From assembly GCF_042687825.1 (NCBI RefSeq), contig NZ_JBHUQE010000002.1, positions 186,001 through 250,000 of the forward strand: 64,000 bases of DNA, read 5' to 3'. Source of the stretch: Sedimentitalea sp042687825. GTDB taxonomy: Bacteria; Pseudomonadota; Alphaproteobacteria; Rhodobacterales; Rhodobacteraceae. The first letter of the stretch is position 1. Each line of letters starts with the position of its first letter. The notes beneath the pieces are model-generated. The model saw nothing but the letters and a program-made list of their open reading frames with translations. It had not been told where the DNA came from and did not search any database. A program made the translations under genes and the position numbers. This document shows, piece after piece, positions 1 through 12,617 of the stretch.

Positions 1-531
1 AGCCAGGCGATGCGCAAGCTGACCGGCTCGATCTCGCGCAGCAATTGCATGGTGATCTTCATCAACCAGATCCGCATGAAGATCGGCGTCATGTTCGGCA
101 GCCCGGAAACCACCACCGGCGGCAATGCGTTGAAATTCTATTCGTCGGTGCGGCTGGACATCCGCAGAATCGGCGCCATCAAGGATCGCGACGAGGTGGT
201 CGGCAATGCCACGCGCGTCAAGATCGTCAAGAACAAGGTCGCACCGCCCTTCAAGCAGGTCGAGTTCGACATCATGTATGGCGAGGGCATCTCGAAGATG
301 GGCGAATTGCTGGATCTCGGGGTCAAGGCCGGCGTGGTCGAGAAATCCGGCGCCTGGATGAGCTATGGCGACGAGCGCATCGGGCAGGGGCGTGAGAATG
401 CCAAGCAGTTCCTGCGCAACAATCCCCGTATCGCCTATGAGATCGAAGACAAGATTCGTGCCGCCCATGGGCTGGAATTCGACATGCCGGAACCCAAGGG
501 CCCGGCCGAGGACGACATTCTGGAGGCCTGA
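1..531 (+). CDS. recA: Recombinase A, 3' part
   Basis: C-terminal part of RecA, the ATP-dependent strand-exchange protein of homologous recombination and SOS induction. The frame is already open at base 1, so the N-terminus and Walker A lie outside the window. Visible RecA hallmarks are the NQIR segment, the GSPETTTGGNALKFY stretch around loop L2, the VKNKVAPPFKQ segment and the acidic C-terminal tail (PAEDDILEA). No frame damage is seen in the visible part. An intrinsic terminator follows about 35 bases after the stop, which separates it from alaS. Identity is very secure; only the 5' truncation by the window edge limits it. Confidence 0.97.
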   Translation, partial: SQAMRKLTGSISRSNCMVIFINQIRMKIGVMFGSPETTTGGNALKFYSSVRLDIRRIGAIKDRDEVVGNATRVKIVKNKVAPPFKQVEFDIMYGEGISKMGELLDLGVKAGVVEKSGAWMSYGDERIGQGRENAKQFLRNNPRIAYEIEDKIRAAHGLEFDMPEPKGPAEDDILEA

Positions 532-566
532 TCCGCCGCCCCGCACAAGCCGGGCAAACCAAAACC

Positions 567-594
567 GGGCGCAGCCATCGGCCACGCCCTTTTT
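567..594 (+). terminator. Intrinsic terminator after recA
   Basis: A GC-rich hairpin has outer arms GGGCG (567-571) and CGCCC (585-589) and an inner GCC/GGC pair, followed at once by five T residues (590-594). It sits 36 bases after the recA stop and about 90 bases before alaS, as expected for a recA terminator. Confidence 0.6.
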
Positions 595-683
595 CGTGCC
601 CTGCGCCGTGGCCGGACCTGTGGACAGTGCGCTGCCTTGCGGCTATTTGAAAGGCCAGATCTCAACCGCCGGAAAGCCCGAAA

Positions 684-3341
<2,658 letters not shown>

Positions 3342-3352
3342 GGGGAACGTAT

Positions 3353-3637
3353 ATGAGCGCCTATTTTATCGTGGGGATCACGGTCACCGATCCGGAAGAC
3401 TACAAGAATTACGCCAGCCAGACGATGGCATCGGTGGAAAGCGCCGGTGGCCGCTTTCTGGCCAAGGGCGGTTCGCAGCAGATCCTGGAAGGCAGCGGAC
3501 CCGAGCGCCATGTGATTATCGAGTTTCCGACGCGTGAAATGGCGATGGACTGGTATAATTCCGCCGAATACAGGGCGCTCATGCCCATCGCCCTGCGGGC
3601 CAGCCAGCGCGATTTCGTTTTGGTCGAAGGGATATGA
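3353..3637 (+). CDS. DUF1330 family protein (first of a tandem pair)
   Basis: Small cytoplasmic protein of 94 residues with the ferredoxin-like fold typical of DUF1330. Family markers are the opening MSAYFIVGITVTDPEDYKNY, a central GGRFLAKGG, a VIIEFPTREMAMDWYNSAEYRAL block and the closing DFVLVEG. The ATG at 3353 is preceded by AGGGGA at good spacing; a longer upstream frame is only a shadow over alaS. It lies 11 bases after alaS and its stop overlaps the upstream in-frame ATG of the next gene. The biochemical function of DUF1330 is unknown. The family resembles dimeric alpha-beta barrel proteins that bind small molecules, but I see no catalytic signature. Confidence 0.85.
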   Translation: MSAYFIVGITVTDPEDYKNYASQTMASVESAGGRFLAKGGSQQILEGSGPERHVIIEFPTREMAMDWYNSAEYRALMPIALRASQRDFVLVEGI

Positions 3638-3648
3638 AGGAGAACAGC

Positions 3649-3936
3649 ATGTCCGCACTCTGGATAGCACATGTCACCGTGACGGATGCCGAGGCCTATG
3701 GTAAATATGCCGAACTGGCGGGACCGGCCATCGCCAAGCATGGCGGCGAATTCATTGCCCGCGGCGGGCGGTTCGTTCAGCTTGAGGGCAAGGAACGACC
3801 GCGCAATGTCGTGGCACGGTTTCCTTCGGTGGACGCGGCGGTGGCCTGTTACAACTCGCCGGAATACCAGGCGGCGCTGGACCATGCGCGCGGCGCATCC
3901 GAGCGCGAATTGATGGTGGTCGAAACCAGCGAGTGA
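3649..3936 (+). CDS. DUF1330 family protein (second of a tandem pair)
   Basis: 95-residue paralogue of the preceding gene, with the same block order: opening MSALWIAHVTVTDAEAYGKY, central GGEFIARGGRF, VARFPSVDAAVACYNSPEYQAAL, closing ELMVVET. An in-frame ATG at 3634 overlaps the upstream stop, but the AAGGAG ribosome site at 3638-3643 sits just before the ATG at 3649, so I take the latter. The pair is clearly a tandem duplication that has diverged: the residue pattern is conserved and the sequence is not. Function unknown. It converges on the cupin gene on the other strand, 22 bases away. Confidence 0.85.
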   Translation: MSALWIAHVTVTDAEAYGKYAELAGPAIAKHGGEFIARGGRFVQLEGKERPRNVVARFPSVDAAVACYNSPEYQAALDHARGASERELMVVETSE

Positions 3937-3958
3937 TCGCGCCGGTACGCAGGCCCAG

Positions 3959-4312
3959 TCATTCCAGATCGGTCTGGATCACCTCGGGGCTGCAGTGAAT
4001 ATCGATCCCCTCGTACCGTTCCGGTCCGATTACCTCGAATTTGTGCGGCATGCCGGCGGGCGCGCGCAGTACGTCCCCGGCCACGGCGTCTCGGACCTGA
4101 TCGCCCAGGGTGAACCGGGCCCGGCCCGCGTGGCAGATGAAAATCTCGTCATAGGGGTGGGTGTGCAGAACAGGCCCGGCGCCCGGCGTGGCGCTGGAGA
4201 AGAACAGGATCGACACCGGCCCATTCAAATCCTGACCGGTGATGCGCCCGTGCCAGCGCCCGGGCTTTGTCGCCCAGTCGTGCTGGCTCAGATGCGTCAC
4301 GGTTCCGCTCAT
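3959..4312 (-). CDS. Small single-domain cupin protein
   Basis: 117-residue cupin_2-type beta-barrel. The metal-site pattern is visible: H50, H52 and E56 in VLHTHPYDEIF, followed by the G-rich turn and H90 in APAGMPHKFEV. The protein probably binds a divalent metal, but small stand-alone cupins range from sugar or amino-acid sensors to dioxygenases and isomerases, so no substrate can be named. It lies 17 bases downstream of typA on the same strand and is probably cotranscribed. The ATG at 4312 is the only sensible start. Confidence 0.8.
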   Translation of the reverse strand: MSGTVTHLSQHDWATKPGRWHGRITGQDLNGPVSILFFSSATPGAGPVLHTHPYDEIFICHAGRARFTLGDQVRDAVAGDVLRAPAGMPHKFEVIGPERYEGIDIHCSPEVIQTDLE

Positions 4313-4329
4313 CCGTCGGCCCTTGCCGG

Positions 4330-6150
4330 TCAGCTGGCCGCCCTGGCGGCGCGCTTGCGTTCATGCGGGTCCAGGTGCCGCTTGCGCAGGCGGATCGCGT
4401 TGGGCGTCACCTCGACCAGCTCGTCATCGTCGATATAGGCGATGGCCTCTTCCAATGACAGGGTGATGGGCGTGGTCAGGCGCACCGCTTCGTCCGTGCC
4501 GCTGGCGCGCACATTGGTCAGCTTCTTGCCTTTCAGCGGGTTCACTTCCAGATCGTTCTCGCGGCTGTGCTCGCCGATGATCATGCCCTGATAGACATCG
4601 GCCTGGGCGCCGATGAACATGCGGCCACGCTCTTCGAGGTTCCATAGCGCATAGGCCACCGACTGGCCCTTTTCCATCGAGATCAGCACCCCGGCGCGCC
4701 GGCCCGGGATCGGACCCTTGTGCGGTGCCCAGCCGTGAAAGACGCGGTTCAGCACGCCGGTGCCCCTTGTGTCGGTCAGAAACTCGCCGTGATAGCCGAT
4801 CAGCCCGCGGCTGGGCACATGGGCGATGATCCGGGTCTTGCCGGCACCGGCGGGTTTCATTTCGACCAGTTCGCCCTTGCGCACACCGGTTATCTTTTCG
4901 ATCACCGCACCGGAATATTCGTCATCCACATCGATGGTGGCTTCTTCGATGGGTTCCATGCGCTGACCATCCACATCGCGAAACAGAACCTGCGGGCGCG
5001 AGATCGACAATTCGAACCCCTCGCGGCGCATGTTCTCGATCAGCACCCCCATCTGCAATTCGCCGCGCCCGGCGACCTCGAAGGCTTCACCCCCAGGTGT
5101 GTCGCTGATCTTGATGGCAACATTGCTTTCGGCCTCTTTCATCAGCCGGTCGCGGATCACCCGCGACTGCACCTTTTTGCCGTCGCGCCCGGCCAGCGGG
5201 CTGTCATTGATGCCAAAGGTGACAGTGATGGTGGGCGGGTCGATCGGCTGGGCCGGCAGGGCGTCGTCGACGGCGGGCGCGACGATGCTGTCGGCCACGG
5301 TGGCTTTGGACATGCCGGCCAGGCTGACGATATCGCCGGCCTCGGCAACGTCGATCGCCTGTTGCGACAGACCGCGAAAGGCCAGGATCTTGGTGCAGCG
5401 GAAGTTTTCGATCAGCGCGCCGTCGCGGCTGAGCGCCTTGACGGTTTCGCCGGCCTTGAGCGTGCCGCTTTCCACCCGCCCGGTCAGGATGCGGCCGATG
5501 AACGGGTCGCTGCCCAGGGTCGTGGCCAGCATGCGAAATGGTTCGTCCATATGCGCAATCTGCGACGGGGCGGGGACGTGATCGACAATCAGGTCGAACA
5601 GCGCCGTCAGATCCTTGCGCGGCCCGTCCAGTTCCATGTCGGCCCACCCCGAGCGGCCCGAGGCATACATCGCCGGAAAGTCCAGCTGATCGTCATCGGC
5701 GCCCAGATTGGCAAAGAGATCGAAACATTCGTCCAGCGCCCGGTCCGGCTCGGCGTCGGGCTTGTCGACCTTGTTCAGCACCACGATGGGCCGCAGCCCC
5801 AGCGCCAGCGCCTTGGAGGTGACGAACTTGGTTTGCGGCATCGGCCCTTCGGCGGCATCCACCAGCAGCACGACGCCATCGACCATGCTGAGGATCCGCT
5901 CGACCTCGCCGCCGAAATCGGCGTGGCCGGGGGTATCGACGATGTTGATCCGGGTGCCTTTCCACTCCACCGAGGTCGCCTTGGCCAGGATGGTGATGCC
6001 GCGTTCGCGTTCCAGATCGTTGCTGTCCATGGCCCGTTCGGTGGTGGCCTGGTTTTCGCGATAGGTGCCGGACTGTTTCAGCAATTCGTCCACCAGCGTC
6101 GTCTTGCCGTGGTCCACGTGTGCGATGATTGCGATATTGCGCAGGTCCAT
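4330..6150 (-). CDS. typA: Translational GTPase TypA/BipA
   Basis: 606-residue ribosome-associated GTPase of the EF-G-like superfamily, involved in 50S assembly and stress or cold adaptation. The G1 P-loop is at the N-terminus (AHVDHGKTT, residues 10-18), followed by the switch I segment ERGITI, G3 DTPGH and G4 NKVD. The later domains show the TypA-specific GRGELQMGVLIENMRREGFE and the C-terminal GEHSRENDLEVNPLKGKKLTN region. Length is normal. It is the first gene of a probable two-gene unit with the cupin gene downstream. A long antisense frame over it is a codon-bias shadow. Confidence 0.97.
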   Translation of the reverse strand: MDLRNIAIIAHVDHGKTTLVDELLKQSGTYRENQATTERAMDSNDLERERGITILAKATSVEWKGTRINIVDTPGHADFGGEVERILSMVDGVVLLVDAAEGPMPQTKFVTSKALALGLRPIVVLNKVDKPDAEPDRALDECFDLFANLGADDDQLDFPAMYASGRSGWADMELDGPRKDLTALFDLIVDHVPAPSQIAHMDEPFRMLATTLGSDPFIGRILTGRVESGTLKAGETVKALSRDGALIENFRCTKILAFRGLSQQAIDVAEAGDIVSLAGMSKATVADSIVAPAVDDALPAQPIDPPTITVTFGINDSPLAGRDGKKVQSRVIRDRLMKEAESNVAIKISDTPGGEAFEVAGRGELQMGVLIENMRREGFELSISRPQVLFRDVDGQRMEPIEEATIDVDDEYSGAVIEKITGVRKGELVEMKPAGAGKTRIIAHVPSRGLIGYHGEFLTDTRGTGVLNRVFHGWAPHKGPIPGRRAGVLISMEKGQSVAYALWNLEERGRMFIGAQADVYQGMIIGEHSRENDLEVNPLKGKKLTNVRASGTDEAVRLTTPITLSLEEAIAYIDDDELVEVTPNAIRLRKRHLDPHERKRAARAAS

Positions 6151-6235
6151 GAGATCAGCCTTTGTACGGGAGTTGCCGCGCGCATACCGTGCCGCGCTGC
6201 AGAATGCCAGTGAAAAGACGCGCCAGGCGGGCGCT

Positions 6236-6571
6236 TCAGTGTCCGGCCGTCTCGGAAAACAGGTGAATGATCAGGATCCCGGAAATGATCAGCGCCAGGC
6301 CCAGACCGGCGGCCAGGTCCAGTTTCTGGCCAAACACGGTAAACCCGATGGCGGCGATCAGGACGATGCCCAGACCCGACCAGATGGCATAGGCCACGCC
6401 GACAGGCATGAATTTCAGCGCCATACCCAACATGTAAAACGCCACCCCATAGGCCAGAACCACCAGGCAGGTTGGCCAGAGCCGCGTAAACTGGTGACTG
6501 GCCTGCAGCGCCGTCGTGCCGACGGTTTCCGCGACGATGGCGACGACGAGATAGACATAGTGTACGGGCAT
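6236..6571 (-). CDS. Small multidrug resistance (SMR/EmrE-type) transporter
   Basis: 111-residue inner-membrane protein with four hydrophobic helices, the usual SMR size. It has the essential glutamate of helix 1 (E15, in YLVVAIVAETVGTTAL), the FTRLWP turn, the signature PVGVAYAIWSGLGIVLI of helix 3 and FGQKLDLA before helix 4. SMR proteins exchange protons for cationic antiseptics or guanidinium as antiparallel dimers; drug-type and Gdx-type members cannot be separated safely by eye, but the motifs look EmrE-like. The ATG at 6571 is preceded by GGAG. A longer in-frame extension upstream lacks hydrophobic or family character. It is transcribed away from the RTX gene. Confidence 0.9.
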   Translation of the reverse strand: MPVHYVYLVVAIVAETVGTTALQASHQFTRLWPTCLVVLAYGVAFYMLGMALKFMPVGVAYAIWSGLGIVLIAAIGFTVFGQKLDLAAGLGLALIISGILIIHLFSETAGH

Positions 6572-6780
6572 CGGAACTCCTGTCGCTGACGGCGCGGTGT
6601 GTCGGTTCAGTAGATCACCAGTTCCAGCAGCAGGGCAAGCGCGGGCGCGCCATGGGCTGCGGGGATTGCAACCAATTTGCGGCATTTCCGGCCTGCCGAG
6701 CGATCCCTGCCAGAACCGGGGAAACGGGTCATTAGAACTTTGCGGTTAGGACGTTCCTGAACAGTACAGGGCAGAATGCG

Positions 6781-8580
6781 ATGAGATTGAAGAAAAAGGG
6801 CAACCCGATCACACTGGAATCTGCAGGGTACGGCCCGGGGGGCGGGGACCCGGATGTGACGGTTCTGACGAATGGCAACATGGTCGTCGTCTGGTCGGAA
6901 CGGCTGTCCCAGCCCACGGATATGTTCTCGGATACGGATGGGGCGGTCTTCGCCCGGGTGCTTGGCCGCGACGGCTATCCGGTCAGCGACATCATCCAGG
7001 TCAATGAATCCGAGACCTTCCTGCAGGATCGCCCCGAAGTCGTTGCGCTGTCCAACGGCGGGTTTGCCGTCGGCTGGACCAACACCTCGAAATTTGGTGA
7101 CAGCGCAACGGACACGGACACCTTTCTGCGGTCCTTTGATGCCAGGGGCGTGGCGACCCCTGATTTCATGATCGATGTTGTCCAGGACACGCCAGGCGGA
7201 TTCAGCGAAACTGCAACCGACCGGCAGGTTCTGCATGAACTGGTTGCGCTGGACGGCAACCGGTTCGCTGCCATACTCGAAAACGACAGTGCTTATGTCT
7301 ACACGACGACGGGCAAGGTCTCGGCGAACCTGTCGAATCTTTCAGACGACATGGTGCAACTGACCAACGGCAATATCTTGCGGGCGGTTCAGTATGCGGG
7401 CGCAAACGGCAAGATCAGGTTGACGCTCACAGATGACCGCTTTGGCGGCCCGGAGGACATTGCCGGCGTTCACGGTCCGCTCCGCTTTTACGTCAACGGC
7501 AACATAAATGCGGCGCAGGGCGAGAACAATCTGGAACTGGCCAGCCTGGCGGATGGCGGGTTCGCCCTGGCTTTTACGCAAGGCAGCGTTCAGCCGCGGA
7601 CAGACAGCTCGATCATCCGGCTGGAGTTCTTCTCGGGCGAGGCTGTGCGCCTGGCCACGGCCGACCCGATCAGCCGCAGTTACAGTTTCGACAGCGCCAA
7701 GGGGCAGTTTGACATGATCTCGCTGTCCGGCGGTGGGGTGGCGCTGGCCATGGTCGACAAGAACGCCACGGACAATACCAGCGATATCGAAATCCTGCTG
7801 TTTGACAAGGACGGCAAGAAACAGGGCGACTCGATCCAGGTCGGCAACATCGCCACCGGACATCAGACGTCACCCGCGCTGGCCGAACTGCCCGACGGAA
7901 CCATCGCGCTGACCTATTCGGACAGCAGCGCGGCATACGGAAATCCGTTGCAGATGGCGTTCTTCACGGTCAGCGCGCCCCGGGAAAAGCTGGTGGGGAC
8001 CGCCGGCAACGACGACCTGGGCGGTCTGTCCGGCAAGGATCGCATTCTGGGACTGGGCGGTGATGACACGATCGTCGGTCGCGGCGGGCATGATGTGCTG
8101 CTGGGCGGCGGCGGGGCCGATACGCTGCGCGGCGGGCTGGGCAGCGACACGTTGCGCGGCGATGCGGGCAACGACAAGCTTTATGGCGGGCGCGGCAATG
8201 ACGGCCTGGGCGGCGGCACCGGCAACGATATCCTGTATGGCGAAAGCGGCCGCGATATCCTGGGCGGTCACCAGGGCAACGACATTCTGAAGGGCGGCTG
8301 GGGCAACGATATCCTGCGCGGCGGCCAGAACAGCGATAGGCTGACAGGCGGTCCTGGCGAGGACGTTTTCGTCTTTGTGAACGGCCACACCGGAAAGGAT
8401 GTGATCACCGATTTCAACGCGGCCGAAGACGCGATCCGGATCGATCTGCGTGGGGCCAAGGCAAGTGACCTGTCTGTCAGCAAAGCGTCAGGGGATACCC
8501 GGATCACGCTGGATGATATCGACATCACGTTGAACGACGTCTTGCTGACGGAAAGCGATATAGAGTTTCAGTTCATCTGA
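6781..8580 (+). CDS. Secreted RTX calcium-binding protein with propeller-like repeats
   Basis: 599-residue protein with two regions. Residues 1-400 contain seven spaced copies of a (V/L)xxLxxGxxxVxW-like motif (near residues 26, 88, 154, 191, 253, 312 and 367), the pattern of a beta-propeller. Residues 407-526 are glycine/aspartate nonapeptides of the GGxGxDxL type, which fold as a calcium-loaded beta-roll. The C-terminus (GKDVITDFN, then an acidic, signal-like tail) fits type I secretion, and there is no N-terminal signal peptide. No type I exporter genes are in the window. The upstream frame closes at 6733-6735, so ATG 6781 with AGGG before it is the start. Role unknown: adhesin, enzyme or matrix protein are all possible. 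Confidence 0.88.
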   Translation: MRLKKKGNPITLESAGYGPGGGDPDVTVLTNGNMVVVWSERLSQPTDMFSDTDGAVFARVLGRDGYPVSDIIQVNESETFLQDRPEVVALSNGGFAVGWTNTSKFGDSATDTDTFLRSFDARGVATPDFMIDVVQDTPGGFSETATDRQVLHELVALDGNRFAAILENDSAYVYTTTGKVSANLSNLSDDMVQLTNGNILRAVQYAGANGKIRLTLTDDRFGGPEDIAGVHGPLRFYVNGNINAAQGENNLELASLADGGFALAFTQGSVQPRTDSSIIRLEFFSGEAVRLATADPISRSYSFDSAKGQFDMISLSGGGVALAMVDKNATDNTSDIEILLFDKDGKKQGDSIQVGNIATGHQTSPALAELPDGTIALTYSDSSAAYGNPLQMAFFTVSAPREKLVGTAGNDDLGGLSGKDRILGLGGDDTIVGRGGHDVLLGGGGADTLRGGLGSDTLRGDAGNDKLYGGRGNDGLGGGTGNDILYGESGRDILGGHQGNDILKGGWGNDILRGGQNSDRLTGGPGEDVFVFVNGHTGKDVITDFNAAEDAIRIDLRGAKASDLSVSKASGDTRITLDDIDITLNDVLLTESDIEFQFI

Positions 8581-8670
8581 AACGGCGCCAAAAGACCCGG
8601 TCGGCGGCGCCATTGGCGGACCCGCGCCGGGGGCGGGTTCCGGAGCCCGCGACAGATAACAGGTCGTCTC

Positions 8671-8706
8671 AAAGAAAGGGCGCGGCAGAACCCTCTGCGG
8701 CGCCCC
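8671..8706 (-). terminator. Intrinsic terminator after dimeric icd
   Basis: Hairpin with 11-base arms and one mismatch (8678-8688 against 8695-8705), followed on the minus strand by a TTTCTTT tract (8677-8671). It lies about 35 bases past the stop of the minus-strand icd gene, between two convergent genes. Confidence 0.65.
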
Positions 8707-8739
8707 CTGTCAATGTTGAACTGTGTCTGGCCCCGGGCG

Positions 8740-9954
8740 TCAGCCGGCCAGTGCCTTGTTCAGGTTCTCGTCCACCTTTTCCAGAAAGCCCATGGTGGTC
8801 AGCCACTTTTGGTCCGGGCCGACCAGCAGGGCCAGATCCTTGGTCATGAACCCGCTTTCCACGGTGTCCACGACGACCTTTTCCAGCGTGGTGGCGAAGT
8901 TCATCAGCGCGTCATTCCCATCCAGCTTGGCGCGATGTTTGAGACCGCCGGTCCAGGCATAGATCGACGCGACCGAGTTGGTACTGGTCGCCTCGCCCTT
9001 CTGGTGCTGGCGATAGTGACGGGTGACGGTGCCATGCGCGGCCTCGGCCTCGACGGTCTGCCCGTCCGGGGTCATCAGCACCGAGGTCATCAGCCCGAGA
9101 CTGCCAAAACCCTGGGCCACGGTGTCGGATTGCACATCGCCATCATAGTTCTTGCAGGCCCAGACATAGCCACCGTTCCATTTCATCGCGCAGGCCACCA
9201 TGTCGTCGATCAGGCGGTGCTCGTAATGGATGCCGGCCTTCTTAAACCGATCCTCGAACTCTTCCTCGTAAACCTGTTGAAACAGTTCAAGAAAGCGGCC
9301 GTCATATTGTTTGAGAATCGTGTTCTTGGTCGACAGGAAGACCGGCCAGCCCAGGTTGAGGCCGTAATTCATCGAGGCGCGGGCAAAGTCGATGATCGAC
9401 TGATCCAGATTGTACATCGCCATGGTGACGCCAGCGCTGGGGGCGTCAAAAACTTCGTGCTCGATCTCGGTGCCGTCCTCGCCGACAAATTTGATCGTCA
9501 CCTTGCCTTTGCCGGGAAACTTGAAATCGGTGGCGCGGTACTGGTCGCCAAACGCGTGCCGCCCGACAACGATGGGCCGGGTCCAGCCCGGCACCAGACG
9601 CGGCACGTTCTTGCAGATGATCGGCTGACGAAAGATCACCCCGCCCAGGATGTTGCGGATGGTGCCGTTGGGGCTGCGCCACATCTTTTTCAGGCCGAAT
9701 TCCTCGACCCGCGCTTCGTCGGGCGTGATGGTCGCGCATTTCACGCCGACGCCGTATTTCTGGATCGCATGCGCTGAATCCACGGTGATCTGATCGTCGG
9801 TCTCGTCGCGGGCCTGAATACCCAGGTCATAGTATTTCAGATCGATGTCCAGATAGGGCAGGATCAGTTTCTTCTTGATGAAATCCCAGATGATCCGGGT
9901 CATTTCATCGCCGTCCAGTTCGACGACGGGGTTGTCCACCTTGATCTTGGTCAT
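8740..9954 (-). CDS. icd: NADP-dependent isocitrate dehydrogenase, homodimeric type
   Basis: 404-residue TCA-cycle enzyme that oxidises isocitrate to 2-oxoglutarate with NADP+. It belongs to the eukaryotic-like dimeric class that is usual in Alphaproteobacteria. Motifs: VELDGDEMTRIIW at the N-terminus, the substrate-binding SPNGTIRNILGG segment, DDMVACAMKWNGGYVWACKNYDGDVQSD with the metal-binding aspartates, and the cofactor segment EAEAAHGTVTRHYR. The ATG at 9954 is preceded by AAGGAGACCTC; an in-frame extension upstream is unlikely. The next gene upstream encodes a second, unrelated NADP-isocitrate dehydrogenase, which makes this locus unusual. Confidence 0.97.
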   Translation of the reverse strand: MTKIKVDNPVVELDGDEMTRIIWDFIKKKLILPYLDIDLKYYDLGIQARDETDDQITVDSAHAIQKYGVGVKCATITPDEARVEEFGLKKMWRSPNGTIRNILGGVIFRQPIICKNVPRLVPGWTRPIVVGRHAFGDQYRATDFKFPGKGKVTIKFVGEDGTEIEHEVFDAPSAGVTMAMYNLDQSIIDFARASMNYGLNLGWPVFLSTKNTILKQYDGRFLELFQQVYEEEFEDRFKKAGIHYEHRLIDDMVACAMKWNGGYVWACKNYDGDVQSDTVAQGFGSLGLMTSVLMTPDGQTVEAEAAHGTVTRHYRQHQKGEATSTNSVASIYAWTGGLKHRAKLDGNDALMNFATTLEKVVVDTVESGFMTKDLALLVGPDQKWLTTMGFLEKVDENLNKALAG

Positions 9955-10105
9955 GAGGTCTCCTTGGGAACACGCCACCTACCGCAGCACGCGGCGCGGG
10001 TCTGCGCAAGGGCAAAGCGGTGCACGAGGCATGGGAAATCGCGTGGCTGCGCCGGGGCGCCCCGGTCCGCAGAGCGATCCGGGGCGGGCTGTATCATTTC
10101 CGGTG

Positions 10106-12316
<2,211 letters not shown>

Positions 12317-12617
12317 AGGTTCTGCCTTTCGCGCCTTGGGTCAAATTTCAGGCGCTGTATAGCCGATCCGCACAGGGTCCGAAAGTCCTGTATGCCGTTG
12401 TATACCGATTTGTCGCAGCGGGATCGCCAAACCGCTCGGAGCACCGATAGCCGTAGCGCGACACTTATTCTTTCAAACTTTGACAGAGATATTTGCAGCA
12501 AGCCGTTTTTTGGAACTCTGGCATCGCTTGGTCGTTCGTCCCGCGTGTTCCCGGACCTTCAAACAGCGGGTGGTAAAGGTGGCTTGAACGGTCCTCAAAA
12601 CCAATAGTGACGACGAT
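12317..12617. other. Intergenic region upstream of monomeric idh
   Basis: About 300 bases between the monomeric dehydrogenase start and the 3' end of the broken tail-protein gene. It should hold the dehydrogenase promoter on the minus strand; AAAGG lies ten bases before its ATG. Base composition is visibly lower in GC than the genes around it. I see no RNA gene and no clear operator. Confidence 0.5.

Noticed and set aside
4720..6213. 497-codon plus-strand frame opposite typA
   Set aside because: Antisense shadow; typA has all GTPase motifs and a continuous frame.
8000..8360. Short repeated units of about 27 bases, considered as a repeat array or CRISPR
   Set aside because: The units encode GGxGxDxL calcium-binding repeats in frame, vary in sequence and have no spacers.
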